64,000 nucleotides of DNA from assembly GCF_031202265.1 (NCBI RefSeq), contig NZ_CP100604.1:6430501-6494500 (forward strand). Direction: 5' to 3'. Below are positions 1-8,645 of this stretch, in pieces. The notes below the pieces were generated by a model, which ran no database searches, was not told the DNA's origin, and saw only the letters and a program-made list of their open reading frames with translations. This DNA comes from Bradyrhizobium sp. Ash2021. Its GTDB lineage: Bacteria; Pseudomonadota; Alphaproteobacteria; Rhizobiales; Xanthobacteraceae. Each line of letters starts with the position of its first letter. The first letter of the stretch is position 1. Made by a program: the position numbers and the translations under genes.

Positions 1-983
1 TTCAGACCTATGGAGCTGCATTCCACGCGGCACGCACGGATCAGGTCGACGCTGCGGCACAACTTGCCGCAGTTGCCGCGGATGGAGGTACCCCCGCCGT
101 TGCCCGCGCAACTGCACTCAACGAGCTCGCCACTCGCGTCTCGGCCGCGAATGTGGGAGCCGCGCGGACCGGGCTCGCCGATCCCGATCCGATGGTACGG
201 ATCGGCGCTCTTGACATGCTCGAAAACGTTCCTGCGGATCAGATTTGGGCTTGGGTATCCCCGCTCTTGTCCGATCCGGTGCGCGGCGTGCGTATCAGGG
301 CAGCTTCGCTGCTTGCGTCAGTTCCGACCGCAAGCCAGGCTCCACCTGATCGCGCGCGCTTCGATCTGGCGGCGGCGGAATTCATCGCAGCGCAACGCGC
401 CAACGCCGAGAGACCGGAAGCGCGCACGACGCTCGGGAATTTCCTCGCGCAGCGCGGCCTGACTGTCGACGCCGAGACGGAATACAAGGCCGCACTACGG
501 CTCAGCCCGCAATACGCGACGGCGGCAATCAATCTGGCTGACCTCTACCGGCAACTTGGCCGGAACAACGAGGGCGAAAAGGTCCTTCGCTCAGCAATTG
601 TGGCTTCGCCGCGCGAGGCCGCAGCACATTACGCCCTCGGCCTGACGTTGACCAGACTCAAGCGGCCCGATGACGCACTCGCCGAGTTGCGCAAGGCGGC
701 CGAGTTGGAGCCGGATCATCCGCGCTACCGCTACGTCTACGCCGTAGCGCTGCATTCCAGCGGCCGTCGCGATGAAGCCATCACCATGCTGAAGAATACC
801 CTGAAGGGGCATCCCGGCGATCGCGAGATTCTGCAGGCGCTCGTCTCGTTCAGCCGCATGGCGGGCGATGCAAAGGCCGCGCTCGGCTACGCGGAGCAAC
901 TCGCCGTCATCTCGCCGGACGACCAGAGCCTGGCCGCGCTTATCAAGGCGCTTAGGCAAGCAGTCGGGGTTCCGGCCCAATGA
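1..983 (+). CDS. HEAT/TPR repeat protein, 5' end outside window
   Basis: The frame is open from the first bases of the window, so only the C-terminal part (about 326 residues) is seen. The first visible half has HEAT-like helices (GLADPDPMVRIGALDML, then LLSDPVRGVRIRAASLL). From about 460 onward there are at least three TPR units with the usual Ala/Gly/Pro spacing (for example YATAAINLADLYRQLG). Such repeats form protein-binding solenoids. In this group, HEAT plus TPR C-termini often follow an N-terminal multiheme cytochrome domain, but that part would lie upstream and cannot be checked here. No signal peptide or membrane segment is visible in this portion. The stop is TGA at 981-983. Confidence 0.75.
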   Translation, partial: QTYGAAFHAARTDQVDAAAQLAAVAADGGTPAVARATALNELATRVSAANVGAARTGLADPDPMVRIGALDMLENVPADQIWAWVSPLLSDPVRGVRIRAASLLASVPTASQAPPDRARFDLAAAEFIAAQRANAERPEARTTLGNFLAQRGLTVDAETEYKAALRLSPQYATAAINLADLYRQLGRNNEGEKVLRSAIVASPREAAAHYALGLTLTRLKRPDDALAELRKAAELEPDHPRYRYVYAVALHSSGRRDEAITMLKNTLKGHPGDREILQALVSFSRMAGDAKAALGYAEQLAVISPDDQSLAALIKALRQAVGVPAQ

Positions 984-1123
984 CTGCAACGGGTCATTCG
1001 CGACCGGGTCGAGCCAGCGGTGGGTCCGGCCATGTCCGCTATGCCGCGGAAAGCGGAAGTGCATTGAGAGCTCCAGGCTTTCGCCCTTCGCGAGCCGCCA
1101 CCGTCATTTCGCGGCCGGAGTCC

Positions 1124-1729
1124 TCAATGGCCTCCGAGCCAATCCGGGACCGCCGCCGTGGAAAGGAGGAAAAACAGGAGACCCAGCATGGCAAAGCCAA
1201 GGAGGCCCTCTGTAATTGTCCAAGCCAAACTGTCACGAGCGATCTCGATCCCGACCCACGGCAGCACTCTCCTGACGAACGCCATCGAGATGGCCTTGAG
1301 CACGGCACATCCGAGGGCCGCACCAGCAATGACAGACCAGGCCACATTCGGGGGAAGCCACGACGACAGCCACGCGGGCGCGGAGTCTTTCCATTGGGCG
1401 AACAAGATCGACGCGCCGGCCACCCACACGAAGGCCTTTACGAATGTCGCGCCGAGCGAGTCGGGAACGAGCCGTATCCCGACCTTGCGCAGCACCCACT
1501 CGATCAACCCGTCGTTGGTGAAGAAGAAGAACATGCCAAGATCGATCGGAAACCGCGACCGCAACAAGCCCGCGATGACGCCGAAGAACAGCATGTAAAG
1601 CATGAACGAAACGACGTATTCCAAGGCACCCCATTGCGGGCGGGGTGATCGCGCCGACGCTTCCGCGGGGCTCGCGGCCGGGCCCTGGGAAGGCTTGATC
1701 GCGGGCGGCGACCATTCGCGTGGCTGCAT
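1124..1729 (-). CDS. Hypothetical integral membrane protein
   Basis: This is a 201-residue protein of unknown function. A Pro/Ala/Ser-rich polar N-terminus of about 33 residues is followed by hydrophobic segments near residues 37-57, 98-112, 130-150 and 170-193, so four membrane helices are likely. A short phenylalanine run (FFFFTNDG) sits between the first two. No enzymatic motif was recognised. It stands alone, convergent with the repeat-protein gene upstream of it. The roughly 140 bases between the two genes contain no obvious gene. It is called real because the hydrophobicity pattern is coherent over the full length, unlike the frames overlapping it on the other strand. Confidence 0.6.
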   Translation of the reverse strand: MQPREWSPPAIKPSQGPAASPAEASARSPRPQWGALEYVVSFMLYMLFFGVIAGLLRSRFPIDLGMFFFFTNDGLIEWVLRKVGIRLVPDSLGATFVKAFVWVAGASILFAQWKDSAPAWLSSWLPPNVAWSVIAGAALGCAVLKAISMAFVRRVLPWVGIEIARDSLAWTITEGLLGFAMLGLLFFLLSTAAVPDWLGGH

Positions 1730-1889
1730 GGGCTTACCTCTGCGGAAGGATGGTTATCCTCGCATGTCGTTGTCGGGGCTACCGCTTCGTGCGGCGTAGT
1801 TAGATTAGTCGTCGAAAGCACGAGACGGGTTCAGAAGCGGACGGAATCGCGGCGACGCGGTGGGTCTGCAGCCATTCCGGCAATCTCTG

Positions 1890-2690
1890 TCAGTAAAACC
1901 GATGAAAATGATGGATCGGCCCGTGGCCGTGACCGACGCTGAAGCGGTCGGCCGATGCGATCGCGGCGCTGACCCAGGCCTTGGCGTTGCGGACGGCGGT
2001 TACGAGGTCCTCGCCCTTGGCAAGCCCCGCCGCGATCGCCGACGACAGCGAGCAGCCGGTGCCATGGGTATTTTCGGTCGCGATCCGCGGTGCGGCGAGC
2101 GCGATCGTACCTTTGGCGTCGATGAGATAATCGATGCTCTCGGCGCCCTGCCCGTGGCCGCCCTTGATCAGCACGGCCGGGCAGCCCATCGCCAGCAAGC
2201 GCTGGCCCTGGTTCTCGATGGCGGCTTCGCTCGTCGCCACCGGCTCGTCCAGCAACGCGGCGGCCTCCGGCAGATTGGGCGTGATCACCAAGGCGCGCGG
2301 AATGAGTTTGGTGCGGAGCGCCTCGACCGCCTCTTGCGCCAGCAGGCGGTCGCCCGAGGTCGCGACCATCACGGGATCGAGCACGACGTGCTTTGGCGCC
2401 CAGCGCGTCAGCCCCGCGACGATGGCATCGATGCTGGCCGGCTGCGCCACCATGCCGATCTTGACGGCGGCCACAGTGAGATCGGAAAACACCGCGTCGA
2501 TCTGCGCGGTCACGAACTCGGCCGGCACCGCGTGAATACCGCTGACCCCTTGGGTGTTCTGCGCCGTCAGCGCCGTGATGACCGAGGCGCCATAGACGCC
2601 GAGCGCGGCAAAGGTCTTCAGGTCGGCCTGGATGCCGGCGCCGCCGGACGAATCAGAACCGGCAATGGTGAGCGCGATCGGCGTCGTCAT
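1890..2690 (-). CDS. thiD: Hydroxymethylpyrimidine/phosphomethylpyrimidine kinase
   Basis: ThiD phosphorylates hydroxymethylpyrimidine and its monophosphate to give HMP-PP for thiamine synthesis in the cytoplasm. The N-terminus carries the family's [17 protein letters not shown] block (residues 11-27), followed by an [11 protein letters not shown] block. HGTGC at about 209-213 forms the anion hole and catalytic region of this ribokinase-like fold. At 266 residues the length is normal. The ATG at 2690 is chosen because family members begin about ten residues before GSD; an in-frame start at 2774 would add 28 unrelated residues. No other thiamine gene is adjacent, and no TPP riboswitch was seen upstream. 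Confidence 0.95.
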   Translation of the reverse strand: MTTPIALTIAGSDSSGGAGIQADLKTFAALGVYGASVITALTAQNTQGVSGIHAVPAEFVTAQIDAVFSDLTVAAVKIGMVAQPASIDAIVAGLTRWAPKHVVLDPVMVATSGDRLLAQEAVEALRTKLIPRALVITPNLPEAAALLDEPVATSEAAIENQGQRLLAMGCPAVLIKGGHGQGAESIDYLIDAKGTIALAAPRIATENTHGTGCSLSSAIAAGLAKGEDLVTAVRNAKAWVSAAIASADRFSVGHGHGPIHHFHRFY

Positions 2691-2822
2691 CGCAGGGCTT
2701 GTGCGGCTGGTACGATCAGGGCCATGAGGTGTACTAGCGCGGCGGGAGATTGGCAGCAAGTTCGCTTGCCACAAGCCTGCATTTTTGGCCTATTGTGAGC
2801 AATAATTTCGGAGACGTAAGCG

Positions 2823-3068
2823 ATGGTTCCCTTCTTCGTTCAGTTCAAATGCAAGCTTGGCCAGTCCTACGCCGTCGCCAACGCGCTTGCGGAAGCCGAA
2901 ATCGCCTCGGAGATCTACTCCACCGCCGGCGATTACGACCTGCTGGTCAAGTTCTACGTCGACAACGACACCGACATCGGCCATTTCGTCAACGAAAAGG
3001 TGCAGATCATCCCGGGTATCCAGGACACCCACACCATCATCACCTTCAAGGCGTTCGGCACCGGTTAG
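2823..3068 (+). CDS. Stand-alone Lrp/AsnC ligand-binding (RAM) domain protein
   Basis: This 81-residue protein corresponds only to the C-terminal RAM domain of Lrp/AsnC regulators, with no DNA-binding helix-turn-helix. Visible hallmarks are the beta-alpha-beta start (VPFFVQFKCKLGQ), TAGDYDLLVKFYV in the middle, and IPGIQDTHTIITFKAF at the end. Stand-alone RAM proteins form rings that bind amino acids or other small ligands. It may act as a sensor or partner of a full-length Lrp, but no such gene is in the window. It is divergent from thiD across about 130 bases, which should hold both promoters. The start at 2823 matches the domain boundary. Confidence 0.88.
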   Translation: MVPFFVQFKCKLGQSYAVANALAEAEIASEIYSTAGDYDLLVKFYVDNDTDIGHFVNEKVQIIPGIQDTHTIITFKAFGTG

Positions 3069-3094
3069 CCGTGGTGCGAAATGGCGGAGGCACC

Positions 3095-4537
3095 GTGGAT
3101 CGACGACAGCTTCTTCGCGTGGCCGCGACTGCGGTGGCGTTGGGTTCGCCGGCGCGCGTGTTCGCCCAGACACCGGGTCCCGGGCCAGTCATGAGCGCGC
3201 TCAGTGCCTATATGAGCGCCGCGGGTGCCCGCGCCCTCCCCGCTGAGATGACCGAACAGGCCAAATATCATCTGCTCGATACGTTGGCCGCGATGATCTC
3301 CGGATCGGAATTGCCGCCCGGCCAGGCCGCCCAACGCTACATAAGCGAGCGCGGTGCGAAAGGCGCGATGACGGTTGTGGCGTCCGACCTGACGGCCGGG
3401 CCGGCCGATGCCGCGCTTGCCAATGGCGTCATGGCGCATGCCGACGAGACCGACGATTCGCATAATGAATCGCGCTCCCATCCGGGCTGCTCGGTGGTGC
3501 CGGCGGCACTGGCGGCGGGAGAGGAATTCGGAATCGACGGCGCCACGCTGCTGCGGGCCGTCACGCTCGGCTACGACGTGGGAACGCGGGTCGTGATGGC
3601 GATGGGCGGCGCTGATTTCAGCTACGCGAGCAGCCTGTCGACCCACAGCATCACCGGAACGTTTGGCGCCGCCGCCGCGGCGAGCTGCGCCGCCGGCCTC
3701 GATGCACAGCAGATGCGCTGGGCGCTCGACTATACGGCCCAGCAATCCTCCGGCTTCATCGCCTGGCGGCGCGATACCGACCACATCGAGAAGGCTTTTG
3801 TGTTTGCAGGCATGCCGGCGCGGAACGGCGTCACCTCGGCATTGCTCGTCAAGACGGGCTGGAACGGCGTCGACGATATCTTCTCCGGTGCCGACAATTT
3901 TTTCGCCGCCTATGCGCCGAAAGCGCAGCCCGACCGCCTGATCGAGAAGCTTGGCGAGCGCTACGAGATCGCGCGAACCGACATCAAGAAATGGACCGTC
4001 GGCTCGCCCATTCAGGCGCCGCTTGACGGGATCGAGGCGATCCACGGCAAGAAGCCGTTCGAGGCCGACCAGGTCAGGCGCGTGACGGTGCGCCTTGCGC
4101 CATCGGTTGCCAAGGTGGTGGACAACCGCGACATCCCCGACATCTGCCTGCAGCACATGGTCGCCGTGATGCTGCTGGACAAGACCGTTTCCTTCCGCGG
4201 CGCCCACGACAAGCCGCGCATGCAGGATGCGGCCGCCCTGCGCCAGCGCGCCAAGGTGAACCTGGTCTATGACGAGGAACTCGCCAAATTACTGCCGGTG
4301 CGCGTCACGGTGGTCGAGATCGAACTGAGCGACGGCAGCCTGCTCACCGAGCGCATCACGGCGGTGCGCGGCACGCCGCGTAACCCGATGACGCGCGCCG
4401 AGGTGATCGACAAGTCCCGCGATCTCACGGCGCCGGTGCTCGGACGCGACAAGTCGGATAAACTGATCGAGACGGTGCTCGGAATCGAATCCGTGGCCGA
4501 CATTCGCAGCTTGCGGCCGCTGGTGCAGCGCGGCTAG
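3095..4537 (+). CDS. MmgE/PrpD family protein with Tat-like signal peptide
   Basis: This belongs to the MmgE/PrpD fold, which includes 2-methylcitrate dehydratase, cis-aconitate decarboxylase and related enzymes acting on small carboxylic acids. It is 480 residues from the GTG at 3095, a normal family length. Recognisable blocks are the GVMAHADETDDSHNES active-site region, GYDVGTRV, and a TGTFGAAAAA block. The GTG at 3095 follows GGAGG at 3086-3090; a GTG at 3071 is the alternative. Either gives DRRQLLRVAATAV followed by an Ala-X-Ala-like end (RVFAQ), which looks like a twin-arginine signal. That is odd because most family members are cytoplasmic. The next gene follows after 54 bases and is probably co-transcribed. 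The substrate is not predictable. Confidence 0.85.
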   Translation: MDRRQLLRVAATAVALGSPARVFAQTPGPGPVMSALSAYMSAAGARALPAEMTEQAKYHLLDTLAAMISGSELPPGQAAQRYISERGAKGAMTVVASDLTAGPADAALANGVMAHADETDDSHNESRSHPGCSVVPAALAAGEEFGIDGATLLRAVTLGYDVGTRVVMAMGGADFSYASSLSTHSITGTFGAAAAASCAAGLDAQQMRWALDYTAQQSSGFIAWRRDTDHIEKAFVFAGMPARNGVTSALLVKTGWNGVDDIFSGADNFFAAYAPKAQPDRLIEKLGERYEIARTDIKKWTVGSPIQAPLDGIEAIHGKKPFEADQVRRVTVRLAPSVAKVVDNRDIPDICLQHMVAVMLLDKTVSFRGAHDKPRMQDAAALRQRAKVNLVYDEELAKLLPVRVTVVEIELSDGSLLTERITAVRGTPRNPMTRAEVIDKSRDLTAPVLGRDKSDKLIETVLGIESVADIRSLRPLVQRG

Positions 4538-4591
4538 TCTTTCGCGCATCGCCTCGCAGCCGCGCTCCCCCTTGAAACCGGAGTACTGATC

Positions 4592-5659
4592 CTGTCATCT
4601 GAAACGACTGTCACTTTTAGCCGGCTAAAGGCCTTCATCCAGGAAGCGCTGGCGAAGCTGGGCTTGCCGGACGAGGATGCCGCGACCGTCGCCACGCTGA
4701 TGGCGGAAGCCGATTTGCAGGGCTCGGACGGGCACGGCGTGACCCGGCTGCCGCAATATGCAAGGCGCATCAAGGCAGGCGGCTTCAACGTCCGGCCCGA
4801 CATCCGCGTGGTGCACGATCACATCAGCACCGCGGTGGTGAACGGCGACAATGGCATGGGCCATCTCGTCATGAAGCGTGCGGCCGGGATCGCGATCGAA
4901 AAGGCGCGCACCACGGGCATTGCATGGGTTAACTCGCAATTCTCCAACCATGCCGGTCCCGCCTCGCTCTATGCGACCATGCCGCTCGCCCACGACATGA
5001 TCGGATTGTATTTTGCGGTCGGCAATGCCAACCATCTGCCGCCCTGGGGCGGCCTCGACATGCTGCTGTCGACCAATCCGATTGCCGCGGCGATCCCGGC
5101 CGGTGAGGAGAAGCCGATCGTGCTCGATATGGCGACGACGGTGGCGTCCTACGGCAAAGTAAAGACCAAGGCGCTGCGCGGCGAGACCATGCCGGAAGGC
5201 TGGATGATCGATCGCGAAGGCAAACCGCTGACCGATCCGAAGCGAGCCGACGAGGGCATGCTGTTGCCGCTCGGCGGCATGGAGGCCGGCTACAAGGGCT
5301 ACGGCCTCGCGATGATCATCGGCCTCTTGGCGGGCACGCTCGGCGGGGCGGCGATGGGCCGGGACGTCATCGACTTCAACCATGACGACGACAGCGTCAC
5401 CAACACCGGCCAGGCGATCGCGGCCATCAACATTGCCGCCTTCGGCGACGTCGCAATGTTCAAGAAAAGCGTCGACAATCTGGTGCGCGATTTTCGCAAC
5501 TCGAACCGGATGCCGGGCGTGGACCGGATTCTCGTGCCCGGCGAACGCAGCCACGAGACGCGGGCAAGCCGCACGCGCCTCGGCATTCCGATCGCAGCGG
5601 CGCTGCTGCGCGGGCTGGACCAGGTGGCCGATGACCTCGGAATCGCGCGGCTCGCGTAG
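4592..5659 (+). CDS. Ldh family malate/lactate/ureidoglycolate-type dehydrogenase
   Basis: This is an NAD(P)-dependent oxidoreductase of the malate/L-lactate dehydrogenase (LDH2/MDH2) family, which reduces 2-oxo acids or oxidises 2-hydroxy acids. Supporting motifs are EADLQGSDGHGVTRLPQYA near the N-terminus, VNSQFSNHAGPASLYA, NPIAAAIPAGEEKPIVLDMAT and GGMEAGYKGYGLAMII. The conserved N-terminal helix (FSRLKAFIQEALAKLG) lies upstream of the first ATG/GTG/TTG-type codon, the TTG at 4664. No such codon exists between the previous stop (4537) and 4664. The likely start is therefore CTG at 4592, eight bases after GGAG at 4580-4583, giving 355 residues. It is probably translated from one mRNA with the MmgE/PrpD gene before it. 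Confidence 0.88.
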   Translation: MSSETTVTFSRLKAFIQEALAKLGLPDEDAATVATLMAEADLQGSDGHGVTRLPQYARRIKAGGFNVRPDIRVVHDHISTAVVNGDNGMGHLVMKRAAGIAIEKARTTGIAWVNSQFSNHAGPASLYATMPLAHDMIGLYFAVGNANHLPPWGGLDMLLSTNPIAAAIPAGEEKPIVLDMATTVASYGKVKTKALRGETMPEGWMIDREGKPLTDPKRADEGMLLPLGGMEAGYKGYGLAMIIGLLAGTLGGAAMGRDVIDFNHDDDSVTNTGQAIAAINIAAFGDVAMFKKSVDNLVRDFRNSNRMPGVDRILVPGERSHETRASRTRLGIPIAAALLRGLDQVADDLGIARLA

Positions 5660-5705
5660 CCGGCTGGCCCGGGATGTCTTTTGATCGAACCAGCACCGGT
5701 ATTCC

Positions 5706-5934
5706 TTCACCTCGCCCCGCTTGCGGGGAGAGGTCGAAATTCAAGCCAACGGGTCGGCGCGAAGCGCCGCCCGATGACAGGCTCCGCGCCGACCCGTTGG
5801 CTTGAATTTCGGGTGAGGGGGAGTCACAGCGAACTCATCTCCCACCGTCACCGCGGCACGAGCCCCTCACCCCAACCCTCTCAGAGCGAGCTTCGCTCGT
5901 CTTGGCCCCGCAAAAGCGGGGCGAGGGAGATCAA
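5706..5934. repeat. Dispersed intergenic palindromic repeat region
   Basis: This fills most of the 298-base gap between two convergent genes. It holds three hairpins: CCCCGCTTGCGGGG at 5715-5728, a perfect 27-base inverted repeat (5735-5761 against 5785-5811, 23-base loop), and CCCCGCAAAAGCGGGG at 5906-5921. A smaller GAGCGA/TCGCTC stem lies at 5884-5898. The flanks read CCTCACCCCAACCCTCTC and GGGCGAGGGAGA, wording I recognise from repeated intergenic elements of Bradyrhizobium-type genomes. It may also terminate transcripts from both sides. No coding sequence is supported here. Confidence 0.7.
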
Positions 5935-5957
5935 CCCGAACGCGTCACGCGCTAGTG

Positions 5958-6392
5958 TTACTGCGTCAGAAATCTATATGCGACAATCAGAGCCACCATG
6001 CTCGCGAAAATCAGCAGTGCCGAGAGAGATTTTCGGATCATTGGCCTCGTCGAATGGCGCGCAGCCGATAGACCGGGCTGAGGTTTAGGCCCTCTCTGAA
6101 ACCGCACGACTTTGCCCTCTGTCGTTGGTGTGCGAGCCTTTGGTTCCGGCGCCGCACCCACGCCTCCCATCTCGCTGTAATAGGCGCTGTAGACCTCGCG
6201 AACGGCCACGGCCGTGGACTCGGCCTCGCTCATCGTCTCCAGTCGGGTTCGATAGTTAGTCAGAAAGCTCTGTGCGTTTGACGGAAGGTCATCGAAACCA
6301 CCGAGCTTGGCCATCATGAGCCAAGTGGCAAAATCCGCCTCGGCCTTGGTGCGGGCTTTCTTGGCGATACTGGTGTTGGAGCTGGAGGACAT
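5958..6392 (-). CDS. Hypothetical protein with C-terminal membrane anchor
   Basis: This 144-residue protein of unknown function starts at ATG 6392 (MSSSSNTSIAKKARTKAEAD). A longer TTG start at 6419 adds only nine residues. The N-terminal two thirds are soluble and helical, with the segment ATWLMMAKLGGFDDLPSNA. A basic, Pro-rich linker follows. One hydrophobic helix near the C-terminus (SALLIFASMVALIVAYRFL) would anchor it in the inner membrane with the N-terminus in the cytoplasm. No enzymatic motif is visible. It is divergent from the GcrA-like gene across about 200 bases. Confidence 0.6.
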   Translation of the reverse strand: MSSSSNTSIAKKARTKAEADFATWLMMAKLGGFDDLPSNAQSFLTNYRTRLETMSEAESTAVAVREVYSAYYSEMGGVGAAPEPKARTPTTEGKVVRFQRGPKPQPGLSAARHSTRPMIRKSLSALLIFASMVALIVAYRFLTQ

Positions 6393-6597
6393 GGTGGTCC
6401 GATTGGTTCGCCCGCCCAAACTCGCCGGCGTTCATGGCGATCGTTGGACAGTTCGCTTAGGTATCTTGGTTGACGTCAGGTGTCCCGCCGACGAGATTAG
6501 CGGCTGGTTGCAGCCCCGTGAGTGCCGCGCCGGGATGCTCCTGGCTATCCGGGTGTCGACTAGCCTGTAATTGTCAGTCGGTGTATAAGCATCTCCC

Positions 6598-6939
6598 ATG
6601 GGTTGGGATGCGGAAGACGTAGCACTGCTCAAAAAACTCTGGACCGTCGGACAGAGCGCCGCGCAGATCGCGCGACGTCTTGGGTGTAGCCGTAACGCGG
6701 TCTGCGCCAAGCTAACTCGTTTGGGCCTGAAGCGTGGTCACAAGCCGCCAACCGCAAAACCCAAGATAAGGCCGGTGCCGAAGCGGAACCCAGCGCTGTT
6801 GGCGGCCTGTGCCCGCTCGGTGGATAGGATAGTGTCTACGCGCAAGCCGGGAGTGAGGCAACCTGAGGAATTCACCAAGTCGCAGTTGGAGGCAATGTTG
6901 GCTGAGGCCGCTGCTAACACCGCGCGACTGCCTCGATGA
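6598..6939 (+). CDS. GcrA-like cell-cycle regulator family protein
   Basis: This 113-residue protein has the GcrA N-terminal signature: a W-D/E-x-D-V-x-L-L-K-K-L-W helix (WDAEDVALLKKLW) followed by a helix-turn-helix of the form SAAQIARRLGCSRNAVCAKL and the tail LGLKRG. In Caulobacter GcrA binds sigma-70 and activates promoters at methylated GANTC sites. This protein is shorter than canonical GcrA (about 170 residues). The usual Pro/Lys-rich linker is present (KPPTAKPKIRPVPKRNP), but the C-terminal sigma-binding domain is not obvious. It is therefore probably an accessory paralogue and not the essential regulator itself. Confidence 0.8.
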   Translation: MGWDAEDVALLKKLWTVGQSAAQIARRLGCSRNAVCAKLTRLGLKRGHKPPTAKPKIRPVPKRNPALLAACARSVDRIVSTRKPGVRQPEEFTKSQLEAMLAEAAANTARLPR

Positions 6940-7128
6940 TGCGTTCAACGAGCCCGTGATCCGGGAACCTATCCGCAGCATGGTCGCGATTGGTACGGTC
7001 GTGTTGACGAGCCGCCGCAGCTGACCAGCGCTGGCATGCCCCGAAAAACGGTGCGGCGCTAACCCTCATTCGGAAATCAGAGCAGAAGGCGTAAAATCCC
7101 CTAGGGTCCATACCCGAGGAGCAACAAC

Positions 7129-7299
7129 ATGACCCCACACATCCCCGAGGAATTTTCCACCAGGTTGATCGACTGGAGTCCCTTCGTGATCACGGGCAAC
7201 ACGATGCCGCCCCGAGATCCTGATGAGGACGAAGAGGACGAAGAGGAAGAGGACCGCGCCGACGAACCGCCGGTCGTGCGCGAGCCGGACGAAGACTAG
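7129..7299 (+). CDS. Small acidic hypothetical protein
   Basis: This is a 56-residue open frame from ATG 7129 to TAG 7297-7299. A strong ribosome-binding site, GAGGAG at 7116-7121, lies seven bases before the start. The N-terminal half is ordinary (EEFSTRLIDWSPFVITGN). The C-terminal half is almost entirely Asp/Glu with a few Pro and Arg (PDEDEEDEEEEDRADEP). A signal peptide, membrane segment and cysteines are all absent. Such acidic tails suggest an intrinsically disordered protein that may bind basic partners or metal, but no function is claimed. Confidence 0.6.
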   Translation: MTPHIPEEFSTRLIDWSPFVITGNTMPPRDPDEDEEDEEEEDRADEPPVVREPDED

Positions 7300-7416
7300 C
7301 TAGGAATCCGTCTCCGCCGCCGATTCGATCAGTGAATGGTGATCGCCGCCGGCGCATGGCGCGCCTGACGGTACTGCCGGCGAGGCCTGATATCCGAAAC
7401 GGCAACGCGAGCAAGA

Positions 7417-8355
7417 TCAGGATTTGTCGTCGCTCTTTGCCTTCTTTGGCGGCCGTGGCGGTCCCTCGACCGGCGGCAGCGACTTGATGTAGTCGGCGAT
7501 GGCGGCGCGGTCCTGCGGCGACAATTGCGAGGTGTTCTTTATCACGCGCGCCATCGCGCCGCCGGCGCTGTCGCCTTCCGGCATCTGTCCGGTTTCGAGA
7601 AAATACGCGATATCTTTCGCGCTCCAGTCGGCCAGCCCCTTTTGCGTGATGTTCGGGACCCAGCCCTCGCCTTCCGGATCGGGCCCGCCTGCAAATCGCT
7701 GCGATCCAATGATCCCGCCGAGGAAATTCCTCGGGCTGTGACACTCCGCGCAATGGCCGAGGCTGTTGACGAGATACGCGCCGCGATTCCACCGCACCGG
7801 CTGCGCAGCATCCGGCGTAAACGGCTTGCCGTCCATGAACAGCCATTTCCAGATCCCTACGTTGCGGCGGATGCTGAACGGAAACGGCACCTCGTGATCG
7901 CGCACCTTGCCGGCGACCGGCGCCAGTGTCTTCAGATAGGCGAAGAGGTCCCTGATATCCTCGACCCGCGCACGCTGGTAGGACGTATAGGGAAGCGCCG
8001 GGAAGTAATGCTGGCCGGCTGGCGAGGTCCCCTTCTGCAGCGCGGTAACAAAATCGGCCTCGCTCCATCGTCCGATACCGTCATTCGGATCCGGCGAGAT
8101 ATTGGGGACGTAGAAGGTGCCGAACGCCGAAGGAATCGCAAGCCCACCGCCGAGCTTCAGGCGATCGGGTTGATTGGGCACCGCGTGGCAGGCGGAACAT
8201 CCACCGGCATTGAACGTTGTGAGGCCGTTGGCGAGATCAGGCTGATAGGAGGGAAGCGCATTCGCCGCGACCACCGCCGGAATCGTCAGCCACCAGAACA
8301 ACCCGAAGCCGGCGCCGCCGGCCAGAGCGGTCACAAGGAGTATTCGTCGCAGCAT
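7417..8355 (-). CDS. Diheme cytochrome c
   Basis: This 312-residue protein is secreted or membrane-anchored by an N-terminal hydrophobic segment (residues 4-30). It has two CXXCH heme sites, CSACH at 53-57 and CAECH at 202-206, each in a class I cytochrome c domain. The layout is typical of the cytochrome subunit of periplasmic dehydrogenases such as alcohol or gluconate dehydrogenases. It would pass electrons to the respiratory chain from the periplasmic side. No dehydrogenase partner is adjacent, so its donor is unknown. The C-terminus is Lys/Pro-rich. The start at 8355 gives a normal signal-anchor sequence. Confidence 0.9.
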   Translation of the reverse strand: MLRRILLVTALAGGAGFGLFWWLTIPAVVAANALPSYQPDLANGLTTFNAGGCSACHAVPNQPDRLKLGGGLAIPSAFGTFYVPNISPDPNDGIGRWSEADFVTALQKGTSPAGQHYFPALPYTSYQRARVEDIRDLFAYLKTLAPVAGKVRDHEVPFPFSIRRNVGIWKWLFMDGKPFTPDAAQPVRWNRGAYLVNSLGHCAECHSPRNFLGGIIGSQRFAGGPDPEGEGWVPNITQKGLADWSAKDIAYFLETGQMPEGDSAGGAMARVIKNTSQLSPQDRAAIADYIKSLPPVEGPPRPPKKAKSDDKS

Positions 8356-8372
8356 TCACCGATCCGTCATCA

Positions 8373-8500
8373 GAGCGTTTTCGAGCGAAAGCCTGTCCCG
8401 CACTTGATGCGGGATGGATACCGGTTCGCACAGCAATCAAGTTTACGCAGATTGCGTAGACTTATCTGCGGTAGAAAACGCGTCAAAACAGAAATCTAGC
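8373..8500. repeat. Dispersed intergenic repeat, copy A
   Basis: Within the 290-base gap 8356-8645, the segment GAGCGTTTTCGAGCGAAAGC, then ACCGGTTCGC, then AGAAAACGCGTCAAAAC recurs, in inverse orientation and shorter, at 16101-16165. Copy A carries an extra stretch of about 40 bases between the last two blocks. The wording matches a repeat family I recall from intergenic regions of Bradyrhizobium. No coding frame is supported. The rest of the gap (8501-8645) should hold the CHRD gene promoter. Confidence 0.6.
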
Positions 8501-8645
8501 CCTTCTACTTGATAGGTAGTATGGCCGCACTTTGCGCCATAAGCTTGCAGGAAATTTCTTACGGCCGACGCCATTTCGGGAATAAATCCGGAAAAGCGTT
8601 GTTTTGAAGCTGACACTGTCGTTTGACGTCAACAGGGAGAAAACC

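Noticed and set aside
1860..2798. 312-codon open frame on the plus strand
   Set aside because: It is antisense to thiD, whose motifs are unambiguous.
2691..2822. Possible TPP riboswitch before thiD
   Set aside because: No thi-box sequence was seen on the minus strand and the gap is short.
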